In this document: piece after piece, positions 21,870 to 31,818 of the stretch
How the letters are laid out: every line of letters starts with the position of its first letter
Numbering within the stretch: position 1 is the first letter of the stretch
DNA from: Caulochytrium protostelioides
Lineage: Eukaryota > Chytridiomycota > Caulochytriomycetes > Caulochytriales > Caulochytriaceae
Direction: 5' to 3'
DNA length: 64,000 nt
Assembly: GCA_003615045.1 (NCBI GenBank)
Contig: ML014115.1
Coordinates: 186,001 to 250,000, forward strand
Program-made: the position numbers and the translations under genes
Notes under the pieces: model-generated
Told to the model about the DNA's origin: nothing
Databases searched by the model: none
What the model saw: the letters and a program-made list of their open reading frames with translations, nothing else

Positions 21870-23432
21870 TTACAGGGTCCGAAGAGGCACAAAGCATGGC
21901 GTGTCGAGGAACGCATATCCGGCCGCGACGCCGCCCTCCTGGGCGTCGGAGGTCTTGGTGCGCATCAGATAGCCACACACTTCGTTCTTGACCAGCCGGC
22001 CTTGCTCGGCGATCGTGTAGCCATAGACCCCGAGCTCGCTGACGACGTCGGCACGGGTCCATCGGCCGTCGCGGACCACGACATTACGCAGGTGCGGCGC
22101 TTGGATGAGGTCCATCAGGATATAGGAGGCGCGGACCTCCGGCGAGGCGGAACGGAGAAAGTCCACCATGGCCTCGCCGTACAGATTGTTGCCGCCGCCC
22201 TCGCGGCTGGGCTTCAGGACATACCGCTCCGGCTGCGTGCACGCCGCCTCGAACGCCGCCTGGCCGGCGGCCGTGTCGTCGAGCGGATAGAGTCCGGCAA
22301 AGCACGCGCGGACCGCCGCGGCCTCCGTGGCGGGGTCGTCCAGGAAGCGCTCCAGCACGCCGGGCATCGCGAGCACCTGCTGGAATTTCTTGGACCCCAG
22401 CAGATGATACCCGAGGTTCGGGCACGTGATGGCGTAGGACTGTTCGATCCGGCGGCGCGCCTCCCACTCGGCCTCTGTCGGGTAGTCGGTGGGTGCATAC
22501 CCGGCGCGGAAGTACACGATGGCGACTTCCTTCATGGCGCCATCCGCGAGCGTATCGGGCACCATGAGCCGGTCCTCGGGGCCGACCAACGTCGCGCTGC
22601 GGGCCACGTCCGCGAGGGTCGCGCGGAGCGTCTGGATGCCGTGGCGCGCGAGCACCTCGTGCTCGGTATAGCGCTGGTCAAACGCGTTGCGCTCGTTCGG
22701 CTGGACGACCATGAGCACCACGGCTTGGGGAACGCCGTAGCGGCGGTGGGCTTCGGCAAAGCCGTCCGCGACGGCGCGGGTGACATCCTGTCGCGGGGGC
22801 GCGCCGACGTGGCTCAGCGCCGGCCGGCAGGCGGGGATGGACGGCATCAGCTGCCGCAGGTAGTCGTGCACGCGGCCGACTCGCTCGGAGAGGTTCGCGA
22901 ATGATGCGGCGATTGTGTTGAATTCGACCTGGTGCAGCGAGAGCCGCGGCAGCGCGGCCTGCCACGTGGCGAGGTCGTGGATCTTGGCGCCGCCGCCCGC
23001 CGCGTCCTGCAGCAGATAGTCGGACCGGAAGATCCCGAACGCCGTCGTCTGCTTCGGCGTGGCGGCGACGTAGCACGCCTTCCAGAGCGCATACAGACGC
23101 GATGTGAACGGGTCGGTCGCGACCATCGGATCCAGAACGGACGCGAACCACTCGCTGTCGCGGGCCTGGTTCAGCAGGAGCTGCTGCTGCAGCGGCTGGA
23201 GCTGCGCCGCTTGCTCAAAGAGCGCCTGCGGAAAGAGCGTCGGAAACAGGGTAAACGGCGCGTGAGTGTTCTCGTACGCGATGCCGGGCGTGCCTGCCGG
23301 GAGCTTGGCGCGGTACAGCAGGCCGTGGCGGATCGCGGCGTCGACCATCTGGTCAGAGAGGGCGGCGATGGCGCCGTCGGCCATGGGCGGCGGCCAGACC
23401 ATGGTGGCCGCAGGAGGTGGTGGGGTCGTCAT
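21870..23432 (-). CDS. Glutathione synthetase (eukaryotic type)
   Basis: ATP-dependent ligation of gamma-glutamylcysteine and glycine, the second step of glutathione synthesis, in the cytosol. The product is 520 residues from a single exon. Recognisable elements are the THAPFTLFPTLFP N-terminal motif, the FGIFRSDYLL strand, VEFNTIAASFANLS, IVYFRAGYAPTDYP with the following RRIEQSYAITCPNLGYHLLGSKKFQQ, and the glycine-rich ATP loop KPSREGGGNNLYG at about residue 405. The C-terminus carries the family LMDLI and ELGVYGYTI strands and MRTKTSDAQEGGVAAGYAFLDTP substrate loop. The family length is normally about 470-490, so the N-terminus may be slightly extended (a later Met at residue 11 or 17 is possible). 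It is divergent from RAD4. Confidence 0.96.
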   Translation of the reverse strand: MTTPPPPAATMVWPPPMADGAIAALSDQMVDAAIRHGLLYRAKLPAGTPGIAYENTHAPFTLFPTLFPQALFEQAAQLQPLQQQLLLNQARDSEWFASVLDPMVATDPFTSRLYALWKACYVAATPKQTTAFGIFRSDYLLQDAAGGGAKIHDLATWQAALPRLSLHQVEFNTIAASFANLSERVGRVHDYLRQLMPSIPACRPALSHVGAPPRQDVTRAVADGFAEAHRRYGVPQAVVLMVVQPNERNAFDQRYTEHEVLARHGIQTLRATLADVARSATLVGPEDRLMVPDTLADGAMKEVAIVYFRAGYAPTDYPTEAEWEARRRIEQSYAITCPNLGYHLLGSKKFQQVLAMPGVLERFLDDPATEAAAVRACFAGLYPLDDTAAGQAAFEAACTQPERYVLKPSREGGGNNLYGEAMVDFLRSASPEVRASYILMDLIQAPHLRNVVVRDGRWTRADVVSELGVYGYTIAEQGRLVKNEVCGYLMRTKTSDAQEGGVAAGYAFLDTPCFVPLRTL

Positions 23433-24406
23433 CCTCGCGCGACGGACGGAGGAAGCGGCAACCGAGCTCGGAATCGTCCGGATCCCACGGTATGGATGGC
23501 GACGATCGGATGACGGGCGACCGTGTCGATCAAGCTGATCGGGCCAACCATCCGCATCGGAGGATGTCGTGTCATGGGCGTCGATGTGATATCTTCATTA
23601 AGGATCCTTGGTGGATCGTTGTATGGGCCATGAATGGACCATCTGGCCGGGTGTTTTTTTGTTGTTTTTGTGTTGTGGACGATGCTCACCACGGGACCGG
23701 GGGTCCCGAGGGCGTTGAGGCAGGCAAGGCCAGATCATCTGACCAAAGGGGCATATGGCCCTGGGGCTTCCACGTGCTTGGCAGTTGAGAGCGGCCTCGG
23801 ACGAGGTGACACCCTCGACTGCACCCGCGTCGACGGCGATACGTCGTGGATCAGAATTCTACCTCTTGGGAAGCCCGCATGCCTGGAACATGAGCCCATA
23901 TATACCTGCCATTATAATACCTGCCGAATACCTGCCAGCGCTGCGGGGTCTTGTGGCGAGGACGGCATCCTGCGGGGTCTTGTATTCTTGTATTCTTTTG
24001 TCGATGATGCTATTGAATATCATCGCCACTCAAGCATCGCCACTCAAGCGTCGGGGAGCCGAAGGGGGCCATCGAGACATCGGCCGGTTGAATGCCGGGG
24101 GCCCCGCGCCGCGGCCGCGGCCGCCGCCGGGGGCCGCCAGGGGGCCGCCACGTTGCGATTCAGTGTCGCTTGTTCGCCGAGGTCTTGTCGGCCACGCATC
24201 CTCCATCAGTATGAACGGCGGACGCGGCCAGCTCCCATGCTGGCCCGCCATGGCGGCGCTGCGATCGTGCGCTTGATCGTCCGATCGGCCTCGAAGGACC
24301 GTCGTCTTGCCGACCTCCGCCCGTCGTTGACGCCGACGCATTCGCTGACGTTGACGTGGACGCCGACGCCGTCGCCGACGCCGTCGCCGACGCCGTCGCT
24401 GATATC
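23433..24406. other. Divergent intergenic region GSH2 / RAD4
   Basis: About 1 kb between two gene starts. It carries a cluster of micro-duplications at 23902-24048: atacctgcc three times, ctgcggggtcttgt twice, and catcgccactcaag in tandem. Next to RAD4 there is a 12-bp gacgccgtcgcc repeat at about 24358-24400; it stays in the RAD4 frame but has no ATG upstream of 24407. Confidence 0.5.
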
Positions 24407-27106
24407 ATGCCGCCACGAAAACGGACACGCGCGGCCGCGGCCGGCGAAGCGGCCGACGGCACGGACCCCGCGGCACCCCCCGCGCCGTCGGCGCCCCTGC
24501 GGCGGTCCCGCCGGCAGCCGCCGCCGATGCGTGAGCCGCCCGTCGCCGCTGGCGCGCCCGTCGCCGCGGCACCGTCGCCGCGGCGTCCGCCGCCCCGTGG
24601 GAAGCCGGCGGCCGCGTCGTCGCGGCCTTCGCGGCATGTCGCAGCTCCGATCGCGAGTCCAGCCGCCGCGCCGTCACCGTCGCCGTCGCCGCTGCCGTTG
24701 CCGTTGCCGTCGCCGTCGCCGTCTCGCTCCCGGTCTCGCTCTCCGTCGCCTCGTGCGAGACAGGTGCTCCAGTCTGTGCCTGGGACGGTCCAGCCGCCGC
24801 CCCGGTCCGCCGGCGCGGCGGATGAGACGCCGCCGGCGCCGGTGCCGGCGTTCCAAGGCCCCGTCCTCTCGAGATTCATGGCGCAGCAGCTGAATCGCTC
24901 GTCATCACCGAGCCATCCCCGACCCAGCGACGTGCTAGTGAGCGAGAGCGACGAGGAGATGGACGGCATGGCCGATTCCCCCGCCCTGGGTGCGACCGCT
25001 GCGACGTATTGCGGCACGCAGCTGCCGTCGTTCAGCCCTGGCGACGGCAACGACGACGACGACGACGACGATGGATTTGAAGACGTCGAGCTGGAGGCGT
25101 ATGCCGAGCCCGTGTCCAGCACCGCATCGAGTATCGGGGACGCGGACGCCACGGCAGCGACGACGCCGCCGGCCGCCGCTGCGGCGTCCAAGGACGCCAA
25201 GAACGCCTTTGATGAGATGCACGGCTTCCAAATCGTGGTCGACAAGGCGCCTTTTGCAGCGGCCGCCGCCGCGGCCGCCCCCAAAAAGAAACCCGGACGT
25301 GGGATCCGGAAAGAAGACCGCGTTCGGCGCTACATTATCCATCAGACGCATTTGCTATGCCTGTTGGTCAGTGTTCTCACGCGCCACGCGGTGTGCGACG
25401 ACCCTCAACTGCAGACGACTGTCGCCGCGCTGCTACCCTCGCGGCTCGCCGAGGTGTTCCAGCGGCTCGTGGACGAGGCCGCGTCGATGCCGCCGCCGCC
25501 GCCGCGGCCACGCGCAGAGGCGATCTCGCACGACGCGTCGGAGCGGCCCAAGATCGCTCAACCGTTCCTGAGCCACATGAACCTCGTGGCGCGGTGGTGG
25601 TCGCGCTCGCTGTGCGCGAAGGCGCATGCCGGGCCGCCCCCGAACCGTGCCAAGCCGTCGAAGCCGAAGCGGCCACGGATCCGTCGCGCCGCCGATGTCC
25701 GCACGGCCTTCGCGGGCGTCGGCGCCGCCATCGCCGAGCACGGCCTTCGGTGGGATCCGGTCATCCACGGGAGCATCGGCGACCCGGAGACCGCCGCGCT
25801 CGGCTTCGTCGCGCTCTGCCGCCGCATGGGCGTCCGCGCCCGTCTCGTCGCGTCGCTGCATCCGGTCTCGCTGCAGATCAAGCGCCACGAAGTTGCGCAG
25901 GCCGCCTCGCCCGTCGTCGACTTGACCGGAAGCAGCGGGGCCGCCGTTGGCTCCCGTGGCGTATCGCGGGCGGCGCTGGTGGCCCAGCAAGCGGCGACGC
26001 CGCCGTTTGTGCTCTGGGCCGAGGTCTGCGACCCGTTTAGTCATACGTGGATGCCCGTGCACGTGACCCAGGGCGTCGTGAACAACCCGTTGGTGTTTGA
26101 TTCGGGCGCCGCGAGCGACCCGCAGTCCCAGCTCTCGTATATCGTGGCCTGCGAGCCCGGCCGCGGCGTCAAGGACGTGACCCGGCGGTACTGCCTGCTC
26201 TGGGGCCAAAAGACGGCGAAGCTCCGGCTCCCGCCGGTCGCCGCCGGCATCAGCTGGTGGCTGCGCACGCTCCGGCTGCTCTCGCATGACCGCCAGGACC
26301 ACGCCGACGATCGTGAGCAGGAGCAGTTCGAGACGCTGAGCAAGAACGAGGCGATGCCGACGACGCTGGCAGGGTTCCGTGACCATCCGCTGTATGCCAT
26401 CGAGCGCGACCTGCGGCGCCACGAGGTCATGCACCCGGCGGGGGAGCGCTACGGCATCGGGCGGTTCCGCGAGTGGGTCGTTTACCCGCGCTACCACGTG
26501 CACGAAACGTTTTCGCGCGAGCAGTGGGCACGCCGCGGTATGCGTGTCCGCGACGGCGAGGCGCCGGCGAAGCGGGTGCCCGCCCGCGCCGCCACCGTCC
26601 GTCGTCAGCGCGAGATCGTCGCCGCCCAGGTCGAGAACGCGCGCACAGGGATGGACGATCCCGAAGCCGATCCGTCCATGACCGCGCTGTTCGGGTCCTG
26701 GCAGACCGAGAAACTCGCGCCGCCGCCGCTGCTCAGCGGCGACCCGCTGCCGCGGAACGCGTTCGGCAACTTCGAAGCCTTCCACCCGAACGCGATTCCG
26801 ATCGGTGCCGTCCACATCCGCAATCCGGGCGCCGCCAAGGTCGCGAAGCGGCTCGGCATCGAGCACGTCCCCGTCGTGGTCGATTTCTCGTTCCGCAGCG
26901 GCCACTCGCACCCCGTCATTGACGGGATTCTCGTGCGCGACGCGATGGTCGAGGTCCTCGAAAGCGCGGCCGACACGTTCACCGAGCATACCGAAGCCGA
27001 GGCCGCCAAAAAGCGGCGCCTCCAGCTCCACCAGCGCTGGCGATACATGTACAAGGCCGTGCTGACGCGCGCACGGGTGATGCATCAGTATGCGGACCGC
27101 CACTGA
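24407..27106 (+). CDS. XPC/Rad4 nucleotide-excision repair damage sensor
   Basis: Recognises helix-distorting lesions and starts global-genome nucleotide excision repair together with Rad23. The product is 899 residues from the ATG at 24407. A basic, Pro/Ser/Arg-rich N-terminus and an acidic DDDDDDDGFEDVELEAY stretch precede the Rad4 transglutaminase-like domain (about 320-600: HLVARWWSRSLC-like start, FVALCRRMGVRARLVASLHP, then WAEVCDPFSHTWMPV). BHD1 starts near residue 646 (SKNEAMPTTLAGFRDHPLYAIERDLRRHEVMHP), BHD2 follows (YHVHETFSREQWARRGM) and BHD3 lies near 785-860 (PRNAFGNFEAFHPNAIPIGAVHI, then VVVDFSFRSGHSHPVIDGILV). All domains are intact. Upstream GTG-initiated frame (DADAVADAV repeat) is judged noncoding. 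Confidence 0.94.
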   Translation: MPPRKRTRAAAAGEAADGTDPAAPPAPSAPLRRSRRQPPPMREPPVAAGAPVAAAPSPRRPPPRGKPAAASSRPSRHVAAPIASPAAAPSPSPSPLPLPLPSPSPSRSRSRSPSPRARQVLQSVPGTVQPPPRSAGAADETPPAPVPAFQGPVLSRFMAQQLNRSSSPSHPRPSDVLVSESDEEMDGMADSPALGATAATYCGTQLPSFSPGDGNDDDDDDDGFEDVELEAYAEPVSSTASSIGDADATAATTPPAAAAASKDAKNAFDEMHGFQIVVDKAPFAAAAAAAAPKKKPGRGIRKEDRVRRYIIHQTHLLCLLVSVLTRHAVCDDPQLQTTVAALLPSRLAEVFQRLVDEAASMPPPPPRPRAEAISHDASERPKIAQPFLSHMNLVARWWSRSLCAKAHAGPPPNRAKPSKPKRPRIRRAADVRTAFAGVGAAIAEHGLRWDPVIHGSIGDPETAALGFVALCRRMGVRARLVASLHPVSLQIKRHEVAQAASPVVDLTGSSGAAVGSRGVSRAALVAQQAATPPFVLWAEVCDPFSHTWMPVHVTQGVVNNPLVFDSGAASDPQSQLSYIVACEPGRGVKDVTRRYCLLWGQKTAKLRLPPVAAGISWWLRTLRLLSHDRQDHADDREQEQFETLSKNEAMPTTLAGFRDHPLYAIERDLRRHEVMHPAGERYGIGRFREWVVYPRYHVHETFSREQWARRGMRVRDGEAPAKRVPARAATVRRQREIVAAQVENARTGMDDPEADPSMTALFGSWQTEKLAPPPLLSGDPLPRNAFGNFEAFHPNAIPIGAVHIRNPGAAKVAKRLGIEHVPVVVDFSFRSGHSHPVIDGILVRDAMVEVLESAADTFTEHTEAEAAKKRRLQLHQRWRYMYKAVLTRARVMHQYADRH

Positions 27107-27661
27107 ACTCACTTGAGCGTCGAAGCGCCGATCCCTGGCCAATCTCAAATCGACCTCGTGTGGCCCGGGGCGCGTGAAGGCGAATGAAGGGGCGACGCGA
27201 AGCATCACTGCGCCAGAAAGGAAAGGAAAGGGTGCGGCAGCCTGGCTCGGCTTAGTGCATTTGGCACTCCCGTGGCCACCCGCAACCCCGACCTTCAAGG
27301 CCAGGGCCCCAGAGCCGGAGGCGGCCACCCTAGCGTGCCGCGAGCTGGAAGGCAAGGACCGCCCGTTCACGCAACCCATGGACGGCGACGGCACCGACCT
27401 CCCTCGGGTCTCATGATAGAAAACCAGCTTTGTGTAAGGCCGTCACCTCAATTTATCTATTTAACATAAAACCGCCGCGATCTGCCCCCTGGTGCCTGCG
27501 GCTTCTGGTTGTAAGACGCGATGGTCTCCGATCGCCCGGCCTGCCCGTGCCCTCCTGTGCCTGCGGCCGTCCGACCGGCCCGTGGATGATTGGTCCCTTC
27601 GGCCGCGTCGACGTGCCCCCTGCCAGCGGCCTCACCCCCGGCGATCGCGCCGCGCGCAGCC
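27107..27661. other. Intergenic RAD4-SEA4, nothing recognised
   Basis: About 0.55 kb between two plus-strand genes. An AT-richer patch near 27430-27475 (aatttatctatttaacataaaa) may be 3' end or promoter sequence for SEA4. The SEA4 frame remains open upstream of its ATG to about 27590 but contains no better start. Confidence 0.45.
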
Positions 27662-30600
27662 ATGGCGAACCTCTACCGTCCGAAACGGATCCATCCGTCG
27701 CCATACGCGGACGGACGGCTCTTCCTCGACCACCAGGAGACGGAGATCAGGATCTATGATGCGGCGCCGCGATCGGCCGTCGCTGCGGCCCAGGCCGCCG
27801 CCGCCCATGCCGCCGCCGACGGCCGCAGCGACGAAGGCGAGGACCCCGTCTGTGTCGCCGTCATCACCCAGACCGGCCTCGTCCGCGCCGTCGCGTGGCA
27901 GCCCGGCGGCGACCCCGCGGCGCCCATGCTCGCGTTCGGCCTCAGCAGCGGCAAAACCCTCGTCGGCACGCTGCCGCCCCTCGCGCTTCCCGTCCCCGGT
28001 TCTGCCGCGCCGTCGTCGCGGGACAACCCCCCGGCGGCCGCGGCGGCCACGGCGGCGGCAGGGCCACGGATCGTTTCGCTCCCGCTCGGCCGCGTCGCGC
28101 GTTTGGAGCTGACGCCGCGGCAGCCGCGCGCCGTCCGCTTTCTCGCGTTCAGTCCCACCGACCCGCGACTGCTCGCCGTCGCCTACGAGAAAACCCGCAA
28201 CGACGCGAGCATCCGGCTCTGGGACCTCGCGGCCGCGCCGGAGACGCCGGGCACTGGCCCGCCGTCGGCTTCCGCGCTCTCCCCGTCGGCCGCGACGGCC
28301 GCCGCCGCCTCGTCGGCCGCGGCGGCCGTCGCAGCGTCGCGGATCACGCCCGTAGCGCAGCTCGCCGTGGCCGAGCACGTGACCGCTATGGCATGGACGG
28401 CGCTCGGCGTGCTCATTGCGGGCATGGGCACGCGCCAGATCCGGTTCTTTGATGTCCGCGGGCGCCACGCGCTGACGGGCACGCTTCCTACGGAGGCCGC
28501 GGCGACGCGCGCCACGTACGGCATCGCGGTTGACCCGCTCTGTCCGTACCGATTCGTCTCACAGACCGATACCGGCGCCGTCCACGTCTGGGACCTCCGC
28601 ATGGGCCTCGCCGCCGCGGCGCCGATGCTCGTCGCAACGTTCAACGACCGCACCCCCAACGATCCTATCGCGTGGTCCGCCGACAAGCCGGGCTACCTCG
28701 CCTTGCTGACCGATCACGCGACGGCCGTCACGGTCGTCTCGCTCAAAGACAACACGGTCGTCTCGCCGCCGTCGCCCGCGCCGCCGCCGCCGCCACTCGC
28801 GCCGCCATCCGCCGCCGCCGCCTCTGGCGCGGCAGGCGCGTCGTCGGCAGCGCCGAGCAGCAGCACAACTCACGGCGATGGTAACGAGACACCGACGGGC
28901 CGTGGCTCCGCCCCGGACAGCCGTGCAGATGTGGACCCACGTCGGTCTGCCGCGGCCGAGGGCGGTTTGCCCGCCATCGGCGGTCACGGGTCGCGGGCAG
29001 CGTCGGCCGCCAACGCGGACGGCGTGGTGCTGCGCGTGCTGCCCCCGACGGTGGTCAAGATGAAAGTGTTCTCGTTGCCGGCGCCGCGGCCGCCGGCCGC
29101 GAGCGCCACGGACATGCTGGAGCGCCGTCGGCTCGTGGGCTTCGTGTGGCTGCCGAGCGCGCCGCTCCACGGGACGCCCGCAGCCGCGCCAGCGCCATCG
29201 CCAGCGCCGCTACCGGCTTCACCGACGCCGGTGCAGCGTTTCTCCGCCCGATATGGGCTCACGCTTGTCTATGATGGAAGAGACGGCCCTTGCGTCGCGC
29301 CCGTGGCCTGCTGGGAAGCCTTGCCGTGCGCCCTCAACAACCGCCAGGGCATCGTGTTGGCCGCGCATGCGATGCTCGTGGCGGGGCAGCTCACCCTATC
29401 GCACCAGGACCTGCTCATGCATCACCCGCCCTCGGGCCATCCTGTCGCGCCACATCATCCGGATCTCCAGCACTCGCACCATCCACCAAGCCACCACGGG
29501 GCGCCGCCTCACCACCACCACCATCACCACCACCACCACCACCATCACTCGCACCACCCGTCAGCGCATCCCGCCTCGCATCTGCTGCCGCACGGCGCGC
29601 CGTCACGCGCGCTCTCGGAATCGCCCAATGGGAGCGTCGACAACGCATCGCTCGCCGACGACGACGCGAGCCGCGCCGTGGCGTTTGAGCGGCCGACGCC
29701 CGACATTGCCGAGACGATCCGCGGCCGCGCCGAGCGCGGGTACGGCGCTGACCTCGCCGCCAACGCGGCCCTGCTCGCCGCCGAGGCTCCGCTGGCCGCG
29801 GCGGGCGCCGCGGCGTCCGTGCGTGCCCAGCGCGACCTCGAGGCCACGTGGCGCTGGCTGCAGACGGTGCGGCCCGCGGCGCAGCACGGCGAGTTCCGGC
29901 GCCGCGGCCGCGACTACTTCCTGCTCGGGATGGTCGAGGCCGTCCGCGACCTCCGCGACCCGTCGATCCGCACGACGACCGAAGCCGATGTCACGGAGGC
30001 GAGTCTCACCTTCGAGTCGACGCTCTCATTTCCCGTGTACCGCCACCCGCTGCGCACGCTGTGCTTGACGCTCTGCGGGTTCGGCAAGATGGGCGGCGGC
30101 ACGCTGGTGGAGCCCGCGACCGACGGCGGCGGCGGCGCCCACGGTGGCCACGGCGCTCCGAGTGGCGACCATGATGACGACGAAGACGTCAATATCGACA
30201 CGGAGATCGACCGCCTCGAGACCGAAGGACGGTATCGGGAAGCCGCGGCCTTGGCGCTGTTTCAGGGCAGCGATCTGTCGCGCGCCGTCGCGGCGCTCAA
30301 GTCATCGGGTGACGAGAAACTCAACCTGGCCGCGGCGGCGCTCGCTGGGTACTATGACCTGCAGCGTGGCAATCCGTACTCACGGCACACGCGCGACGAC
30401 GTTGACGGCCGCCCGAGCCTCGAGCATCAGCTCTGGCAGACGGTCACCCAGAGTCTCAGCCTCGAGCTGAAGGACCCGTGGCTGCGCGCCATGTTTGCGC
30501 TGCTTTCCTCCGACGGCGACTGGCACGCCGTGCTCGACGAAGAAGGCTTAAGCTTGCGCGATCGCATCGGCATCGCGATGCGGTTTCTGGACGATACGGC

Positions 30601-31741
30601 GCTGCGCGGATGGATCGAACGGCTGGCGGCGACCCTGACCCGCGACGGCAACCCGCAAGGCCTGTTCCTGACGGGGTTTGTCACGTATGACCAGCAGTAC
30701 ATGCTGCTCACGCGTAACGAGGACGGCTCGCGCATCGCGGCCATCTCGGGCCACAAGGAACCGTCGCGGACCCACCACCTCGACATCCACATGCGCGAAT
30801 TCCCAGCCCTGTCCTTACTCGCGGCCTATGTGGACGCGACAGGTGACATCCAGTCGGCATGCTTGCTGCTGAACGCGACGCTGCCGGTCTACGCGATGCC
30901 CTGCCACGTGCTCGTCGCCCAGTGGGCCGAAAGCTACCGCAGCCTGCTCGACGGCTGGCAGCTCTACCACACGCGCGCCCGCTTCGATATCGCCTCCCGG
31001 AAAACCGTCCTGCCGCCCGAGCCGCCCCTGCCCGCGGGAGCCCCCGCAGTCTACCCGCACCCCCCGTCCTACGGCGGCTACCCCCCGAGCCATCCGGGGA
31101 GTGCTCACGGGCCTCCCGCCGCGCAGCCGTCGCACACCGCCGCGACGCCTCTTCCCCCGGCGCACTCGGCCACGGCGGCTCGCGTCCCGCCGCAGATCGT
31201 GCTCCGCTGTGGCTTCTGCCAGGGCAGTCTCTCGCCCGCCTTCGTCAAGCAACCTCCCAAACGCCCCGGCGGCGGGGCCCTCCCCAGCGGCGGCGGGATG
31301 GCCGGCACGCCGGGCCTCGGTCTGGCGTCCGCCGGCAGCGGCGGCAGCGGCGGCGCGAGCTCGATGGGCGCGTCTCACCGCTGCCCGCACTGCCGCAAGC
31401 CGCTCAACAAGTGCGCGGTGTGCTTGATGCCGATGGCGCTGGGCGCGGCGACGACGAAAGCCGCGGGCGGCGCGCTCTCGGGTCTCGGCATGGGCCATCT
31501 CTTCCCACCGGCGGTCGGCGGCCTCGACGGCGTGCTGCCTGGCGGCAGCGGCGGCGGTGGTGGCGGGAGTAGCGGCGGGAGCAGTGGGACGGCGATGAAA
31601 GCGAGCGGCACGGCGTTCGAGACTTGGTTCACGTGGTGTCAGACCTGTAAGCACGGCGGCCATGCCAAGCACATGCACGACTGGTTTGCCACGCGGTCCG
31701 TCTGCCCTGTGACCGGCTGCTCCTGCGTTTGCACACGGTAA
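27662..31741 (+). CDS. MIOS/Sea4, SEACAT (GATOR2) subunit
   Basis: WD40 scaffold of the SEACAT/GATOR2 complex, which signals amino-acid status to TORC1 at the vacuole or lysosome. The product is 1,359 residues starting MANLYRP at a CCATGG context ATG. N-terminal WD40 blades can be followed (RIYDAA, ACVAVITQTGLVRAVAWQPGG-like, IRLWDLA, IRFFDVRG, AVHVWDLRMG). Long Ala/Pro/Ser linkers separate them, including a histidine run of about 14 at genomic 29511-29553. An alpha-solenoid follows (LETEGRYREAAALALFQGSDLSRAVAALK). The C-terminus (from about residue 1180) has the Mios zinc-RING signature: CGFCQGSL, CPHCRKPLNKCAVCLMPM, FTWCQTCKHGGHAKHM and CPVTGCSCVC. The low-complexity insertions make it much longer than human MIOS (about 875 residues). 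Confidence 0.93.
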   Translation: MANLYRPKRIHPSPYADGRLFLDHQETEIRIYDAAPRSAVAAAQAAAAHAAADGRSDEGEDPVCVAVITQTGLVRAVAWQPGGDPAAPMLAFGLSSGKTLVGTLPPLALPVPGSAAPSSRDNPPAAAAATAAAGPRIVSLPLGRVARLELTPRQPRAVRFLAFSPTDPRLLAVAYEKTRNDASIRLWDLAAAPETPGTGPPSASALSPSAATAAAASSAAAAVAASRITPVAQLAVAEHVTAMAWTALGVLIAGMGTRQIRFFDVRGRHALTGTLPTEAAATRATYGIAVDPLCPYRFVSQTDTGAVHVWDLRMGLAAAAPMLVATFNDRTPNDPIAWSADKPGYLALLTDHATAVTVVSLKDNTVVSPPSPAPPPPPLAPPSAAAASGAAGASSAAPSSSTTHGDGNETPTGRGSAPDSRADVDPRRSAAAEGGLPAIGGHGSRAASAANADGVVLRVLPPTVVKMKVFSLPAPRPPAASATDMLERRRLVGFVWLPSAPLHGTPAAAPAPSPAPLPASPTPVQRFSARYGLTLVYDGRDGPCVAPVACWEALPCALNNRQGIVLAAHAMLVAGQLTLSHQDLLMHHPPSGHPVAPHHPDLQHSHHPPSHHGAPPHHHHHHHHHHHHHSHHPSAHPASHLLPHGAPSRALSESPNGSVDNASLADDDASRAVAFERPTPDIAETIRGRAERGYGADLAANAALLAAEAPLAAAGAAASVRAQRDLEATWRWLQTVRPAAQHGEFRRRGRDYFLLGMVEAVRDLRDPSIRTTTEADVTEASLTFESTLSFPVYRHPLRTLCLTLCGFGKMGGGTLVEPATDGGGGAHGGHGAPSGDHDDDEDVNIDTEIDRLETEGRYREAAALALFQGSDLSRAVAALKSSGDEKLNLAAAALAGYYDLQRGNPYSRHTRDDVDGRPSLEHQLWQTVTQSLSLELKDPWLRAMFALLSSDGDWHAVLDEEGLSLRDRIGIAMRFLDDTALRGWIERLAATLTRDGNPQGLFLTGFVTYDQQYMLLTRNEDGSRIAAISGHKEPSRTHHLDIHMREFPALSLLAAYVDATGDIQSACLLLNATLPVYAMPCHVLVAQWAESYRSLLDGWQLYHTRARFDIASRKTVLPPEPPLPAGAPAVYPHPPSYGGYPPSHPGSAHGPPAAQPSHTAATPLPPAHSATAARVPPQIVLRCGFCQGSLSPAFVKQPPKRPGGGALPSGGGMAGTPGLGLASAGSGGSGGASSMGASHRCPHCRKPLNKCAVCLMPMALGAATTKAAGGALSGLGMGHLFPPAVGGLDGVLPGGSGGGGGGSSGGSSGTAMKASGTAFETWFTWCQTCKHGGHAKHMHDWFATRSVCPVTGCSCVCTR

Positions 31742-31818
31742 TCAGACCGTTTTTTTTTTGTGGTTGTCCTCTCCCATGTTGTTATAGACACATAAAAAGC
31801 ACAGAGCGACGACGATGA

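Noticed and set aside
24356-24406. GTG-initiated extension of RAD4 with a DADAVADAV repeat
   Set aside because: The first in-frame ATG is at 24407, and the repeat is a 12-bp simple sequence.
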